Source: Streptomyces globisporus (lineage in GTDB: Bacteria > Actinomycetota > Actinomycetes > Streptomycetales > Streptomycetaceae). Taken from it: DNA of 64,000 nt. Below the pieces are notes generated by a model. That model had not been told where the DNA came from. It did not search any database and was given only the letters and a program-made list of their open reading frames with translations. Shown here piece by piece: positions 54,911 to 63,277 of the stretch; positions within the stretch are counted from its first letter, which is position 1, and each line of letters begins with the position of its first letter. Location: NCBI GenBank assembly GCA_014649555.1, contig BMTG01000001.1, forward strand, positions 930,001 through 994,000, read 5' to 3'. A program made the translations under genes and the position numbers.

Positions 54911-56359
54911 TCACCCCGCCCGCACGTCGCGCCAGGCCGCCGGGATGCCGTCGGCGACGTCCTGCGCGGAGACCGGAGCGCCGTCGGAGCCGTGCCGGGC
55001 GGCGAGCCCGTGCAGATAGGCGCCCACGGACGCGGCGTCGCGCGGGGCGAGCCCGGCCGCGAGCAGGGAGCCGGTGAGACCGGAGAGGACGTCGCCGCTG
55101 CCCGCCGTGGCGAGGTAGGCCGTGCCGGTCGGGTTGACCCGGACGGGGGTGTCGCGGGCCTCCGCGATCAGGGTGGTGGAGCCCTTGAGGAGCACGGTGG
55201 CGCGGTAGCGGGCGGCCAGTTCGCGCACCGCGGTGAGCCGCCCGGACTCGACCTCCTCGCGGGCCGTGCCGAGCAGCGCCGCGGCCTCCCCCGCGTGCGG
55301 GGTCAGGACGGTCGGCGCGGTCCTGGTCCGTACGGTCTCGGCGTCCAGCAGCCGCAGCCCGTCCGCGTCGACGAGCACGGGCACGTCGGCGGCGAGCACA
55401 TCGGCGACGGCGGCCTCGGCCTGCCGCCCGTCCCCGAGCCCCGGCCCGACCACCCAGGCCTGCACCCGCCCGGCCTTCGACGGCGGCCCGGCGTGCACCA
55501 GCGCCTCGGGGAACCGGGCGATCACCGCGTCCGCGCCCGGGCCGACGTACCGCACGGCACCGGCCCCGCCGCGCAGCGCGCCCGCGACGGCGAGGACGGC
55601 GGCGCCCGGGTAGCGCTCGGACCCGGCGACGACGCCGACGACGCCGCGCCGGTACTTGTCGCTCTCCGCGCCCGGCACCGGCAGCAGCGCGGCCACGTCC
55701 GCGTACTGGAGCGCCTCCAGGTCCGGCGGCTCGGGCAGTTCCGGGCCGAGCCCGATGTCCACCAGCCGCAGGGCGCCCGCGTGTTCGGCGGCCGGGTCGA
55801 TCAGGAGGCCCGGCTTGTACGTCCCGAAGGTGACGGTGGCGTCCGCCCGGACGGCCTCGCCGTGCACCTCCCCGGTGTCGGCCTCGACCCCGCTCGGCAG
55901 GTCGACGGAGATCACCGGCGTACGGTCCCGGGTCACCGTGTGCACCAGCTCGGTGGCGTCCTCGCGCAGTCCGCCGCGCCCGCCGATCCCGGTGATGCCG
56001 TCCACGACGAGGTCGAGCACGCCGAGCCCGTCCGGCCCGTCGACGACCTGTCCCCCGGCGGCACGGAACGCGGCGAGCCCGCCGGGGTGGGCCCGGTCGG
56101 GGGCGAGCAGCAGGGCGCGAACTCCCGCGCCCCGGCGGGCGAGGCGGGCGCCCGCGTACAGCGCGTCGCCACCGTTGTCGCCGCTGCCGACGAGGAGCAG
56201 GACCCGGGACCCGTACACCCGCCCGTTGCGCCGCAGCAGATCGCCGCAGGCGGCGGCGAGCCCGGCAGCGGCGCGCTGCATCAGGGCGCCCTCGGGCAGG
56301 CGCTGCATGAGGGCGGCCTCGGCGGCCCGTACGGTCTCCACGCTGTAGGCACGTCGCAT
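54911..56359 (-). CDS. nnr: Bifunctional NAD(P)HX epimerase/dehydratase
   Basis: A 482-residue fusion enzyme repairing hydrated NADH and NADPH. The N-terminal YjeF_N epimerase domain (1 to about 210) begins MRRAYSVETVRAAEAALMQR and has LLVGSGDNGGDALYAGARLA. The C-terminal ribokinase-like dehydratase domain (about 225-482) has VVAGSERYPGAAVLAVAGAL, PTVLTPHAGEAAALLG and TAYLATAGSGDVLSGLTGSL, where the GSGD aspartate is catalytic. Cytoplasmic housekeeping enzyme. It follows acpS on the same strand after 104 bases containing two copies of GTGGGGCGTGGCG. Confidence 0.95.
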   Translation of the reverse strand: MRRAYSVETVRAAEAALMQRLPEGALMQRAAAGLAAACGDLLRRNGRVYGSRVLLLVGSGDNGGDALYAGARLARRGAGVRALLLAPDRAHPGGLAAFRAAGGQVVDGPDGLGVLDLVVDGITGIGGRGGLREDATELVHTVTRDRTPVISVDLPSGVEADTGEVHGEAVRADATVTFGTYKPGLLIDPAAEHAGALRLVDIGLGPELPEPPDLEALQYADVAALLPVPGAESDKYRRGVVGVVAGSERYPGAAVLAVAGALRGGAGAVRYVGPGADAVIARFPEALVHAGPPSKAGRVQAWVVGPGLGDGRQAEAAVADVLAADVPVLVDADGLRLLDAETVRTRTAPTVLTPHAGEAAALLGTAREEVESGRLTAVRELAARYRATVLLKGSTTLIAEARDTPVRVNPTGTAYLATAGSGDVLSGLTGSLLAAGLAPRDAASVGAYLHGLAARHGSDGAPVSAQDVADGIPAAWRDVRAG

Positions 56360-56463
56360 GGGTCCAACCCTCCGCGATCAGGGGGCCGGACGCCAGCGCC
56401 GTGGGGCGTGGCGAGCCGGACTCCCGCTGCGTGGGGCGTGGCGGGGTCATCGACGCGGGCTGC

Positions 56464-56832
56464 TCACCCCTCCGCGATCACCACCGCCGACGCCACCCCC
56501 GCGTCATGGCTGAGCGAGACGTGCCAGCCCCGTACGCCCAGTTCGGCGGCGCGGGCCGCGACCGTGCCGCTGACCCGCAGCCGGGGCTGCCCGCTCTCCT
56601 CGACCCAGACCTCCGCGTCGCTCCAGAGCAGCCCGCCCGGTGCGCCGAGCGCCTTGGCCAGGGCCTCCTTCGCGGCGAACCGGGCGGCGAGCGAGGCGAT
56701 CCCGCGCCGCTCGCCGCTCGGCAGCGTCAGCTCGCTGCCGACGAAGAGCCGGTCGGCCAGCTGGGGCGTACGCTCCAGCGCCGCGCCGAAGCGCTCGATC
56801 TCGGCCACGTCGATGCCGACCCCAATGATCAC
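56464..56832 (-). CDS. acpS: Holo-[acyl-carrier-protein] synthase
   Basis: From the GTG at 56832 the protein reads [20 protein letters not shown] and has 122 residues, the normal AcpS length. [13 protein letters not shown] carries the Mg-binding aspartate and [14 protein letters not shown] the glutamate/lysine motif. The enzyme moves 4'-phosphopantetheine from CoA to the fatty-acid acyl carrier protein. The upstream GTG three codons earlier is an alternative start. It lies 27 bases downstream of glmS, and in the same orientation, so they probably share a transcript. Confidence 0.94.
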   Translation of the reverse strand: MIIGVGIDVAEIERFGAALERTPQLADRLFVGSELTLPSGERRGIASLAARFAAKEALAKALGAPGGLLWSDAEVWVEESGQPRLRVSGTVAARAAELGVRGWHVSLSHDAGVASAVVIAEG

Positions 56833-56859
56833 GGCCCCCACCCTCGTTCGCTCACTTGC

Positions 56860-58707
56860 TCACTCCACGGTCACGGACTTCGCCAGATTGCGCGGCTGGT
56901 CCACTTCGTTGCCGCGGGCCGTCGCGAGCTCGCAGGCGAAGACCTGGAGCGGCACGGTGGCGACCAGCGGCTGAAGCAGCGTAGGCGTTGCGGGGACGGT
57001 GATGAGGTGGTCGGCGTACGGGAGGACGGCGTCGTCGCCCTCCTCGGCGACGACGATCGTGAGCGCGCCCCGGGCCCGGATCTCCTGGATGTTGGAGACG
57101 ATCTTGTCGTGGAGGACGGAACGCCCGCGCGGTGAGGGGACGATGACGACGACCGGGAGGCCCTCCTCGATGAGCGCGATGGGCCCGTGCTTGAGCTCGC
57201 CCGCCGCGAACCCCTCCGCGTGCATGTAGGCGAGTTCCTTGAGCTTGAGCGCGCCTTCGAGGGCGACCGGGTAGCCGACGTGGCGTCCGACGAAGAGGAC
57301 GGTGTCGTGGTGGGCGAGGGAGCGGGCCAGGTCGCGGACGGGCTCCATGGTCGAAAGGACGCTCTCCACCTCGGCGGAGATCGCGGAGAGCTGACGCACC
57401 ACCGTACGGATCTCGTCGCCCCACTTGGTGCCGCGCACCTGGCCGAGGTAGAGAGCGACGAGATAGCAGGCGACGAGCTGGGTGAGGAAGGCCTTGGTGG
57501 AGGCGACGGCGACCTCGGGTCCGGCGTGGGTGTAGAGCACGGCGTCGGATTCCCGCGGGATCGTCGAGCCGTTGGTGTTGCAGATGGCGAGCACCTTGGC
57601 GCCCTGTTCGCGGGCGTGCCGCAGGGCCATCAGGGTGTCCATGGTCTCGCCGGACTGGGAGATGGCGACGACGAGGGTGCGCTGGTCGAGGATCGGGTCG
57701 CGGTAGCGGAACTCGCTGGCCAGCTCGGTCTCGCAGGGCAGCCGGGTCCAGTGCTCGATGGCGTACTTGGCGATCATCCCGGCGTGGAACGCGGTCCCGC
57801 AGGCGACGATGACGACCTTGTCGACCTCGCGCAGTTCGACGTCCGGGATGCGGACCTCGTCGAGGTGGAGGGCGCCTTCGCCGTCGACCCGGCCGAGGAG
57901 GGTGTCGGCGACGGCCTGGGGCTGGTCGGCGATCTCCTTGAGCATGAAGGAGGCGTAGCCGCCCTTCTCGGCGGCGGAGGCGTCCCAGTCGACGTGGTAC
58001 TCCCGGACGTCCGCGGGCTCCCCGTCGAACCCGGTGACGGTGACGCCCTCGGGGCTCAGCTCGACGACCTGGTCCTGGCCCAGCTCGATGGCGGAGCGGG
58101 TGTGGGCGATGAAGGCGGCGACGTCGGAGGCGAGGAACCACTCGTCCTGGCCGACGCCCACGACGAGCGGGGAGTTGCGCCGCGCGCCGACGACGACGTC
58201 CGGCTGGTCCGCGTGGACGGCGACGAGGGTGAAGGCCCCCTCCAGCCGTCGGCACACCTCCCGCATGGCGTCCGCGAGGTCCCCGCCCGCCGAGAACGCC
58301 TCGGCCAGCAGATGCCCGACGACCTCGGTGTCCGTCTCCGACTCCAGGGCGTGCCCGCGCCCGGTCAGCTCCCGTCGCAGGGCCGCGAAGTTCTCGATGA
58401 TCCCGTTGTGCACGACGGCGACCCGGCCCGCGTTGTCGAGATGCGGATGGGCGTTGACGTCGGTGGGCGCCCCGTGCGTCGCCCACCGGGTGTGCCCGAT
58501 CCCGGTCCGCCCGGCGGGCAGCGGCCGGTCGCCCAGCTCCTTCTCCAGATTGACGAGCTTGCCCGCCTTCTTCGCGGCGGCGAGCCCACCGTCCGCGAGC
58601 ACGGCGACACCCGCCGAGTCGTAGCCCCGGTATTCGAGGCGCTTGAGTCCCGCGACGACGACGTCCTGCGCCGACTGCGTACCGACATAACCCACAATTC
58701 CGCACAT
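56860..58707 (-). CDS. glmS: Glutamine-fructose-6-phosphate aminotransferase (isomerising)
   Basis: The ATG at 58707 begins MCGIVGYVG, giving Cys2 as the N-terminal nucleophile after Met removal, and 615 residues. The N-terminal glutaminase domain has GHTRWATHG and HNGIIENF. Two SIS domains follow: ISQSGETMDTLMALRHAREQG and the second near FVGRHVGYPVALEGALKLKELAY. The end NEVDQPRNLAKSVTVE is canonical. It makes glucosamine-6-phosphate for peptidoglycan and other aminosugars. No glmS ribozyme is visible upstream, as expected outside Firmicutes. Confidence 0.97.
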   Translation of the reverse strand: MCGIVGYVGTQSAQDVVVAGLKRLEYRGYDSAGVAVLADGGLAAAKKAGKLVNLEKELGDRPLPAGRTGIGHTRWATHGAPTDVNAHPHLDNAGRVAVVHNGIIENFAALRRELTGRGHALESETDTEVVGHLLAEAFSAGGDLADAMREVCRRLEGAFTLVAVHADQPDVVVGARRNSPLVVGVGQDEWFLASDVAAFIAHTRSAIELGQDQVVELSPEGVTVTGFDGEPADVREYHVDWDASAAEKGGYASFMLKEIADQPQAVADTLLGRVDGEGALHLDEVRIPDVELREVDKVVIVACGTAFHAGMIAKYAIEHWTRLPCETELASEFRYRDPILDQRTLVVAISQSGETMDTLMALRHAREQGAKVLAICNTNGSTIPRESDAVLYTHAGPEVAVASTKAFLTQLVACYLVALYLGQVRGTKWGDEIRTVVRQLSAISAEVESVLSTMEPVRDLARSLAHHDTVLFVGRHVGYPVALEGALKLKELAYMHAEGFAAGELKHGPIALIEEGLPVVVIVPSPRGRSVLHDKIVSNIQEIRARGALTIVVAEEGDDAVLPYADHLITVPATPTLLQPLVATVPLQVFACELATARGNEVDQPRNLAKSVTVE

Positions 58708-58746
58708 AGCGGCACCATAAGGCCGGAGGCGGCTCCACGGCAGGGC

Positions 58747-58787
58747 GGGCCGCGCCCGGCGGCATGTCACACCGCCCGGCGCGGCCC
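58747..58787 (-). terminator. Hairpin between the carboxypeptidase and glmS genes
   Basis: GGGCCGCGCCCGGCGG (58747-58762) pairs with 58772-58787 with one mismatch around a nine-base loop, downstream of the carboxypeptidase stop and upstream of glmS. It could be a terminator for the former or a structured leader for the latter. Confidence 0.5.
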
Positions 58788-58821
58788 GCTGTCCGCTCCT
58801 CGGCCTCTTACGGATCCGGGT

Positions 58822-60195
58822 CTAGGAGCAGTACTGCGCCTCCTTGCCGATCGACCGGTACATGCAGTCCGCGTTCTCGATCAGCTGCAGCACCGCGTCC
58901 CGGTTGCGGGAGGTCTCACGCTCGATGACCTCGTCGGGCGGGTAGAAGCCGCCGCCGGAGGCCGAGCGCGGGTACATCTCGAAGGTGTAGCCGAAGATCT
59001 TCTGCGCGCCCCACAGCCAGTCGTCGATCGACCCGTCGGTGATGTACAGGTCGCTGGACTGCTCGGCGGTGTAGCCGTTGCTCGCCGCCATCTTCTGGCC
59101 GACGGCGGCGAACGCGTTGCGGTCGTCGGCGGTCATGCCGGGGGCGGTGTCGTTGTACGTGTAGCCGAAGGGCCACAGCACCAGTTCGCTGTACGTGTGG
59201 AAGTCGATGGCCGCCGTGATCTGCTGCTTGCCGCCGACCACCCGGCTGCGCACGAAGTCCGCCACGACCTTCGTCTCGGGCGCGGACTCGGCCGCCCGGC
59301 CGCGGTAGGTGTCCGACGACGGGCTGGAGGAGGAGCCGCCGCAGCAGCCCCACTTGTAGGCCCAGTTGCGGTTGAGGTCGGTGCCGATCGCGCTGGAGCC
59401 GGAGTTGGGCTGCCGGTTCTTGCGCCAGCTGCGGTAAGAGCCGGAGGCGATGTCGTACTCGCCGCCGTCCGGGTTCATGTCCGGCACGATCCACAGCTCG
59501 CGGCCGTTGACCGCCTGCGTGATCCGGGAGTCGGAGCCGTAACCGGCGGTCAGCTCGCGGAGCAGGTAGAGCGACATCTCGACGGTGAGGTGCTCACGGG
59601 CGTGCTGGTGGGCGGTGAACAGGACCTCGGGTTCGGCCTCGTCGGTGCCGACGTTGTCGCTGACCTTGACCGCGATGATGTCCCGGCCCTGGTACGTCTT
59701 GCCGATGACCCGCTTGCTCATGATCGAGGGGTTCGCGGCGATGCGGGCGTCGATCGCCGCCGTCATCTCGGCGTAGTTGTGGTAGCGGGAGTCGGCGGGC
59801 GGGAAGTCCTGCACGCCGACGTCCTCCGCCCCATGCGCGTGCGCATGGGCGTCGGGCGCGGGCAGAGCCTCCAGGGTGTGCCCGCGCGCCCGGAGCTTCT
59901 TGGCCTGGGCGGCATCCGCGGTGATCACGATGCCGTGGTCGTGCACTTCGTCGATCGAGACGCCCGCGCGGGCGATGTCGGTGCGGGCGGCGGGGGTGGT
60001 GCGCCCGGTGATCTCGTACTGGAGCACCCGCTCGTCGGCGGCGACGGCCGCGTTCGGGGCGGAGGGCTCGGCGGTGGCGACGGCGGTCGCGGGGGCCGCG
60101 AGGCCGAGGGCGAGCAGAACGGCTAGGGCGGCGTTGCGGCGGGTCCTCGCCGGCCGGGTTCTCGGCCGGGAGGTCCGTGGGGTGACAAGTCGCAT
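58822..60195 (-). CDS. Secreted M14 zinc carboxypeptidase
   Basis: The ATG at 60195 follows AGGAG and gives 457 residues. A strongly basic N-terminus and hydrophobic core ([21 protein letters not shown]) form a signal peptide, perhaps Tat- or Sec-type. A pro-region of about 90 residues follows. The catalytic domain has [12 protein letters not shown] (zinc histidine and glutamate), [16 protein letters not shown] with the substrate arginine region, [16 protein letters not shown] with the third zinc ligand, and FTFEMYPRS-like GYTFEMYP with the catalytic glutamate. It resembles carboxypeptidase T/SG of actinomycetes and should degrade extracellular peptides. A CCGG/Cys motif in [11 protein letters not shown] may form a disulphide with the C-terminal [13 protein letters not shown] cysteines. 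Confidence 0.93.
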   Translation of the reverse strand: MRLVTPRTSRPRTRPARTRRNAALAVLLALGLAAPATAVATAEPSAPNAAVAADERVLQYEITGRTTPAARTDIARAGVSIDEVHDHGIVITADAAQAKKLRARGHTLEALPAPDAHAHAHGAEDVGVQDFPPADSRYHNYAEMTAAIDARIAANPSIMSKRVIGKTYQGRDIIAVKVSDNVGTDEAEPEVLFTAHQHAREHLTVEMSLYLLRELTAGYGSDSRITQAVNGRELWIVPDMNPDGGEYDIASGSYRSWRKNRQPNSGSSAIGTDLNRNWAYKWGCCGGSSSSPSSDTYRGRAAESAPETKVVADFVRSRVVGGKQQITAAIDFHTYSELVLWPFGYTYNDTAPGMTADDRNAFAAVGQKMAASNGYTAEQSSDLYITDGSIDDWLWGAQKIFGYTFEMYPRSASGGGFYPPDEVIERETSRNRDAVLQLIENADCMYRSIGKEAQYCS

Positions 60196-60248
60196 GCTGG
60201 CATCTCCTGGGTCCGTCGGGGTGGGGGGTGGAGCTGTGCGACGGGCAC

Positions 60249-60277
60249 AGGATGGAGCCATGTCATGTGCGGGTCAA
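60249..60277 (-). promoter_or_regulatory. Promoter of the carboxypeptidase gene
   Basis: On the minus strand TTGACC (60277-60272) and CATCCT (60254-60249) are 17 bases apart, about 55 bases before the start codon. The -35 hexamer matches well and the -10 is fair. Confidence 0.5.
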
Positions 60278-60378
60278 GATGAGACTTCCAGCCATCACGT
60301 CTCTTGTGGCCGAAGGGGACACGACAGGAAAATCGCGCGGGGAGACCGGGAAGACGGGGATGCCGGGCCCACTCCCGC

Positions 60379-61695
60379 CTACTCCCCCAGCTTCCGCCGC
60401 AGCGCCGCCCGCTCCGGCTCGGTGCCCGCCGCCTCCAGCGCCTCCCGGTACGCCACCGCAGCCTCCCCCTCCCGCCCCAGCCGGGTCAGCAGATCCCCCC
60501 GGGCCACCGCGTACGGCGCGTACGCGCGCAGCCTCGGCTCCCCCGCCAGCGCGTCCAGCAGCGCGAGCCCGGCCCCCGGCCCGTCCCGCATCGCCACCGC
60601 AACGGCGCGGTTCACCGCCACCACCGGGGACGGCGTGAGGGCGAGCAGCACGTCGTACAGGGCCACGATCTGCGCCCAGTCCGTGGACTCCACGTCCGCC
60701 GCCTCGTCGTGCAGGGCGGCGATGGCGGCCTGCACCCCGTAGGGCCCGGCCGGTCCGCCGGTCAGCGCCCGGACCACCAGGTCACGGCCCTCCTCGATCA
60801 TCGCCCGGTCCCAGCGCCCCCGGTCCTGCTCCTCCAGGAGCACCGGCTCGCCCTCCGGGCCCGTCCGGGCGTCGCGCCGGGCGTGGACGAGGAGCAGCAG
60901 CGCGAGGAGCCCGGCGGTCTCCCGCTCGGCGGGCAGCAGGCGGCGCAGTATCCGGGCGAGGCGGACCGCCTCTCCCGCCATGTCGAGCCGCTGGAGACGG
61001 GGGCCCGAGCTGGCCGCGTACCCCTCCGTGAACACCGAGTAGACGACCTGGAGCACCCCGGGCAGCCGGTCCGGCAGTTCGTCGGGTCCGGGCACCCGGA
61101 ACGGGATCCGGGCCTCGCGGATCTTCTTCTTCGCCCGCACGATGCGCTGGGCCATGGTCGCCGTCGGTACGAGGAAGGCGCGGGCCACCTCCGGTGTGGT
61201 GAGACCGGCGAGGCAGCGCAGGGTGAGGGCGGTACGGTCCTCGGCGGCGAGGGCGGGGTGGGTGCAGGTGAAGAACAACTGGAGCCGTTCGTCCGGCAGT
61301 TCACCGAGCCCAGGGTCCGAGGCGGATCCCGCGTCCGCTGCGGGCGCGACAGCCTCCGCCCTTTCCGCGTCGGCCTGGAGGACGGCGAGCCGGGCCGCGT
61401 ACGCCTGATCGCGCCGCAGCCGGTCCACGGCCTTGCGCCGCGCGGTCGTCAGCAGCCAGGCCCCCGGGCGGGCGGGGACACCCTCGGCGGGCCAGTGCCG
61501 CAGGGCCGCCTCGATCGCCTCGGAGGTCACCTCCTCGGCCAGGTCGAGGTCCCCGAACCGGCGGGTGAGGGAGGCCAGCAGCAGCCCGCGCTCCTCCCGG
61601 AACACCGCCTCGACGGCTTCGGCGGCCTCCCCCGCCGCAACGCCCTCGCCGGCCGCCGGGAGGCCCTCCCCCGCCGGGACGTCCTCGCCCGCCAC
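60379..61695 (-). CDS. ECF42-type RNA polymerase sigma factor
   Basis: A 438-residue sigma factor beginning with GTG. Regions 2 (AEAVEAVFREERGLLLASLTRRFGDLDLAEEVTSEAIEAALRHW) and 4 (TPEVARAFLVPTATMAQRIVRAKKKI) lie in the first 200 residues. The rest is a long C-terminal extension of TPR-like helices (YDVLLALTPSPVVAVNRAVAVAM; YREALEAAGTEPER). This architecture, next to a DGPF/YCII protein gene, is the hallmark of the ECF42 group, where the C-terminal domain replaces an anti-sigma factor. It starts five bases after the YCII stop codon, so both are in one transcript. Targets are unknown apart from the neighbouring promoter. Confidence 0.92.
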   Translation of the reverse strand: MAGEDVPAGEGLPAAGEGVAAGEAAEAVEAVFREERGLLLASLTRRFGDLDLAEEVTSEAIEAALRHWPAEGVPARPGAWLLTTARRKAVDRLRRDQAYAARLAVLQADAERAEAVAPAADAGSASDPGLGELPDERLQLFFTCTHPALAAEDRTALTLRCLAGLTTPEVARAFLVPTATMAQRIVRAKKKIREARIPFRVPGPDELPDRLPGVLQVVYSVFTEGYAASSGPRLQRLDMAGEAVRLARILRRLLPAERETAGLLALLLLVHARRDARTGPEGEPVLLEEQDRGRWDRAMIEEGRDLVVRALTGGPAGPYGVQAAIAALHDEAADVESTDWAQIVALYDVLLALTPSPVVAVNRAVAVAMRDGPGAGLALLDALAGEPRLRAYAPYAVARGDLLTRLGREGEAAVAYREALEAAGTEPERAALRRKLGE

Positions 61696-61700
61696 CGCTC

Positions 61701-62051
61701 TCAGGCCCCGAAGTCCGCGACCGGCCGGACGACGACCGCGCCGCCGTCACGCGAGCCGGGACAGCGCGCGGCCCAGTCGAGGGCGGCGTCGAGGTCGGGC
61801 ACGTCGATCACGAGGAACCCGCCCAGCAGTTCCCGCGTCTCGGCGAACGGCCCGTCCGTCACGGTCCGCTCCCCCGTGGGCGAGACCCGCACGGTGGTCG
61901 CGGTCACCAGGTCGGCCAGCGACTCCCCGGAGACATGGATCCCGGCGTCGCGTACGGCCTTGTCGTACGCCATCCAGTCCTCGACGGTGCACTGGGGCGC
62001 GCCGCCCTGCTCGTCGACGGCCCCGCTGTGGATCAGCAGCATGTACTTCAT
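61701..62051 (-). CDS. YCII/DGPF-domain protein
   Basis: A 116-residue protein, MKYMLLIHSGAVDEQGGAPQ, with AGGAG six bases before the ATG. TVTDGPFAETRELLGGFLVIDV contains the DGPF motif that names this YCII-related family (split here as TDGPFAETRE and LLGGFLVIDV). The fold is a ferredoxin-like alpha/beta barrel with a possible active-site histidine. DGPF genes almost always accompany ECF42 sigma factors and are thought to be their targets or modulators. A sigma-dependent promoter candidate (TGTCGA-N17-CGTCGT) lies 77 bases upstream. The biochemical function is not established. Confidence 0.92.
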   Translation of the reverse strand: MKYMLLIHSGAVDEQGGAPQCTVEDWMAYDKAVRDAGIHVSGESLADLVTATTVRVSPTGERTVTDGPFAETRELLGGFLVIDVPDLDAALDWAARCPGSRDGGAVVVRPVADFGA

Positions 62052-62127
62052 GATCGGCTCCTGTCGCCTGTCGGGACCCTTGTGCGGTCCCCTGTGGTTC
62101 CAGCCCTCTGGGCTGGCTTACACCATG

Positions 62128-62156
62128 ACGACGAACGGGGCCGGGCCCGATCGACA
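62128..62156 (-). promoter_or_regulatory. Candidate ECF42-dependent promoter of the YCII-sigma operon
   Basis: Minus-strand TGTCGA (62156-62151) and CGTCGT (62133-62128) are 17 bases apart, similar to promoters described for ECF42 factors (TGTCGA at -35, CGA/CGTC at -10) as I recall. The predicted start is about 70 bases before the YCII ATG. The rest of the 325-base gap to the LLM gene shows nothing further. Confidence 0.5.
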
Positions 62157-62376
62157 CGCCGCCGCATCCTTTTGCGCGGACGGAGCCGGCGGGGGGCGGC
62201 GAGCAGGTCCGCAGCGCGCCGGGCCACGGCGTGCAGCGGCAGCCGGAGCCCGGATCCTCCTGCCCGGGCTCTGGCCGAAACAAGGTGGCCGACGCACGGG
62301 GAGCGGGAATTACGCTCGATGTGCCCGAGCTGGACGTGAAGTTTCCCCGGGCACGATCGGCAGGAGGAGACGTCTC

Positions 62377-63273
62377 ATGCGTATCGGTTTCACACTTCCA
62401 CAGTTCGGGGCGATGGCACGCCAGGCCGAGCAAGTGCCTGAATTCGCGCGGCAGGCGGAGCTCCTCGGAGCCGACAGCCTCTGGGTCGGCGACCGGCTGC
62501 TCGCCCCCGTCCGGCCGACCGTCGGCTACGCGGGAACGGACACCATCCCGCCGGAATTCAACAGCCGCCTCGACCCCTTCGCACTGATGACCATCGCCGC
62601 CACCGTGACCGAACGGCCGCTCATCGGCAGCAACGTACTGAACGCACCCTGGTACCCCCCGGCCCTGCTGGAGCGGTCCCTCACCACCATCGATCTGCTC
62701 AGCAACGGGCGGCTGCTCGCGGGCCTGGGCATCGGCTGGTCGCCCGAGGAGTACCGGACGGTCGGTATCCCCATGGACCAGCGGGGCGCCCGGCTGGACG
62801 AGTGCCTTGAGGCCCTGGATTCCCTGTGGACCGCCAACCCCGCCGAGTACCAGGGGCGTTACTGGACCGTTCCGGCCACCCGCGCCGCCCTCCGGCCGGC
62901 CCGGCAGCCGCGACCGCCGGTCTATCTGGGCGGATGGGCGCCCGCCGCGCTGAACAGGGTCGCCCGCCGCGCCGACGGATGGCTGCCCGTCACCGTGCCC
63001 GGTGCCGGTGCGTTCGACGCCTCAGCCGTCAACGGTCCTCTGGCGCGGATCCGCGATCTCGCGGAGGAGTACGGACGCGATCCCGGCGCCATCGACACTG
63101 TGTTGCGCGTCAACCCGACAGCGACGGCTTCGCTGGACGACATCGTCACCACGATCGCCCGGACAGGGAAGGAGACCGACATCGGCCATGTCTTCGTCGA
63201 CCTGATGTACATCGCCGGGGATGTCGACCATGCGCTGGAACTGGCGGAGAAGGTCCTCAGCGCGGCCCGCTGA
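62377..63273 (+). CDS. LLM-class flavin/F420-dependent oxidoreductase
   Basis: The ATG at 62377 follows AGGAGGAG and gives 298 residues. It is a luciferase-like TIM-barrel protein: MRIGFTLPQFGAMARQAEQV, GADSLWVGDRLLAP, RPLIGSNVLNAPWYPPALLERSLTTIDLLSNGRLLAGLGIGWSPEEYRTVG is represented by NGRLLAGLGIGWSPEE, and VYLGGWAPAALNRVARRADGW closes the barrel. In actinobacteria most such enzymes use coenzyme F420 or FMN. The substrate is unknown. It has its own promoter region of about 110 bases and converges with the epoxide hydrolase gene. Confidence 0.9.
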   Translation: MRIGFTLPQFGAMARQAEQVPEFARQAELLGADSLWVGDRLLAPVRPTVGYAGTDTIPPEFNSRLDPFALMTIAATVTERPLIGSNVLNAPWYPPALLERSLTTIDLLSNGRLLAGLGIGWSPEEYRTVGIPMDQRGARLDECLEALDSLWTANPAEYQGRYWTVPATRAALRPARQPRPPVYLGGWAPAALNRVARRADGWLPVTVPGAGAFDASAVNGPLARIRDLAEEYGRDPGAIDTVLRVNPTATASLDDIVTTIARTGKETDIGHVFVDLMYIAGDVDHALELAEKVLSAAR

Positions 63274-63277
63274 GCGA

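Noticed and set aside
53561-56974. A plus-strand open frame of more than 1,100 codons over alr, DUF488, nnr and acpS.
   Set aside because: It is a GC-bias shadow of conserved minus-strand genes, with no start signal or homology.
58708-58821. Possible glmS ribozyme or riboswitch before glmS.
   Set aside because: Only a simple GC hairpin is seen; none of the conserved glmS ribozyme core is present, and that ribozyme is a Firmicutes feature.
57187-60126. A nearly 1,000-codon plus-strand open frame across glmS and the carboxypeptidase gene.
   Set aside because: It is antisense to two well-conserved genes and has the Gly/Val/Asp/Arg-rich composition expected from high-GC third positions. No domain is recognisable.
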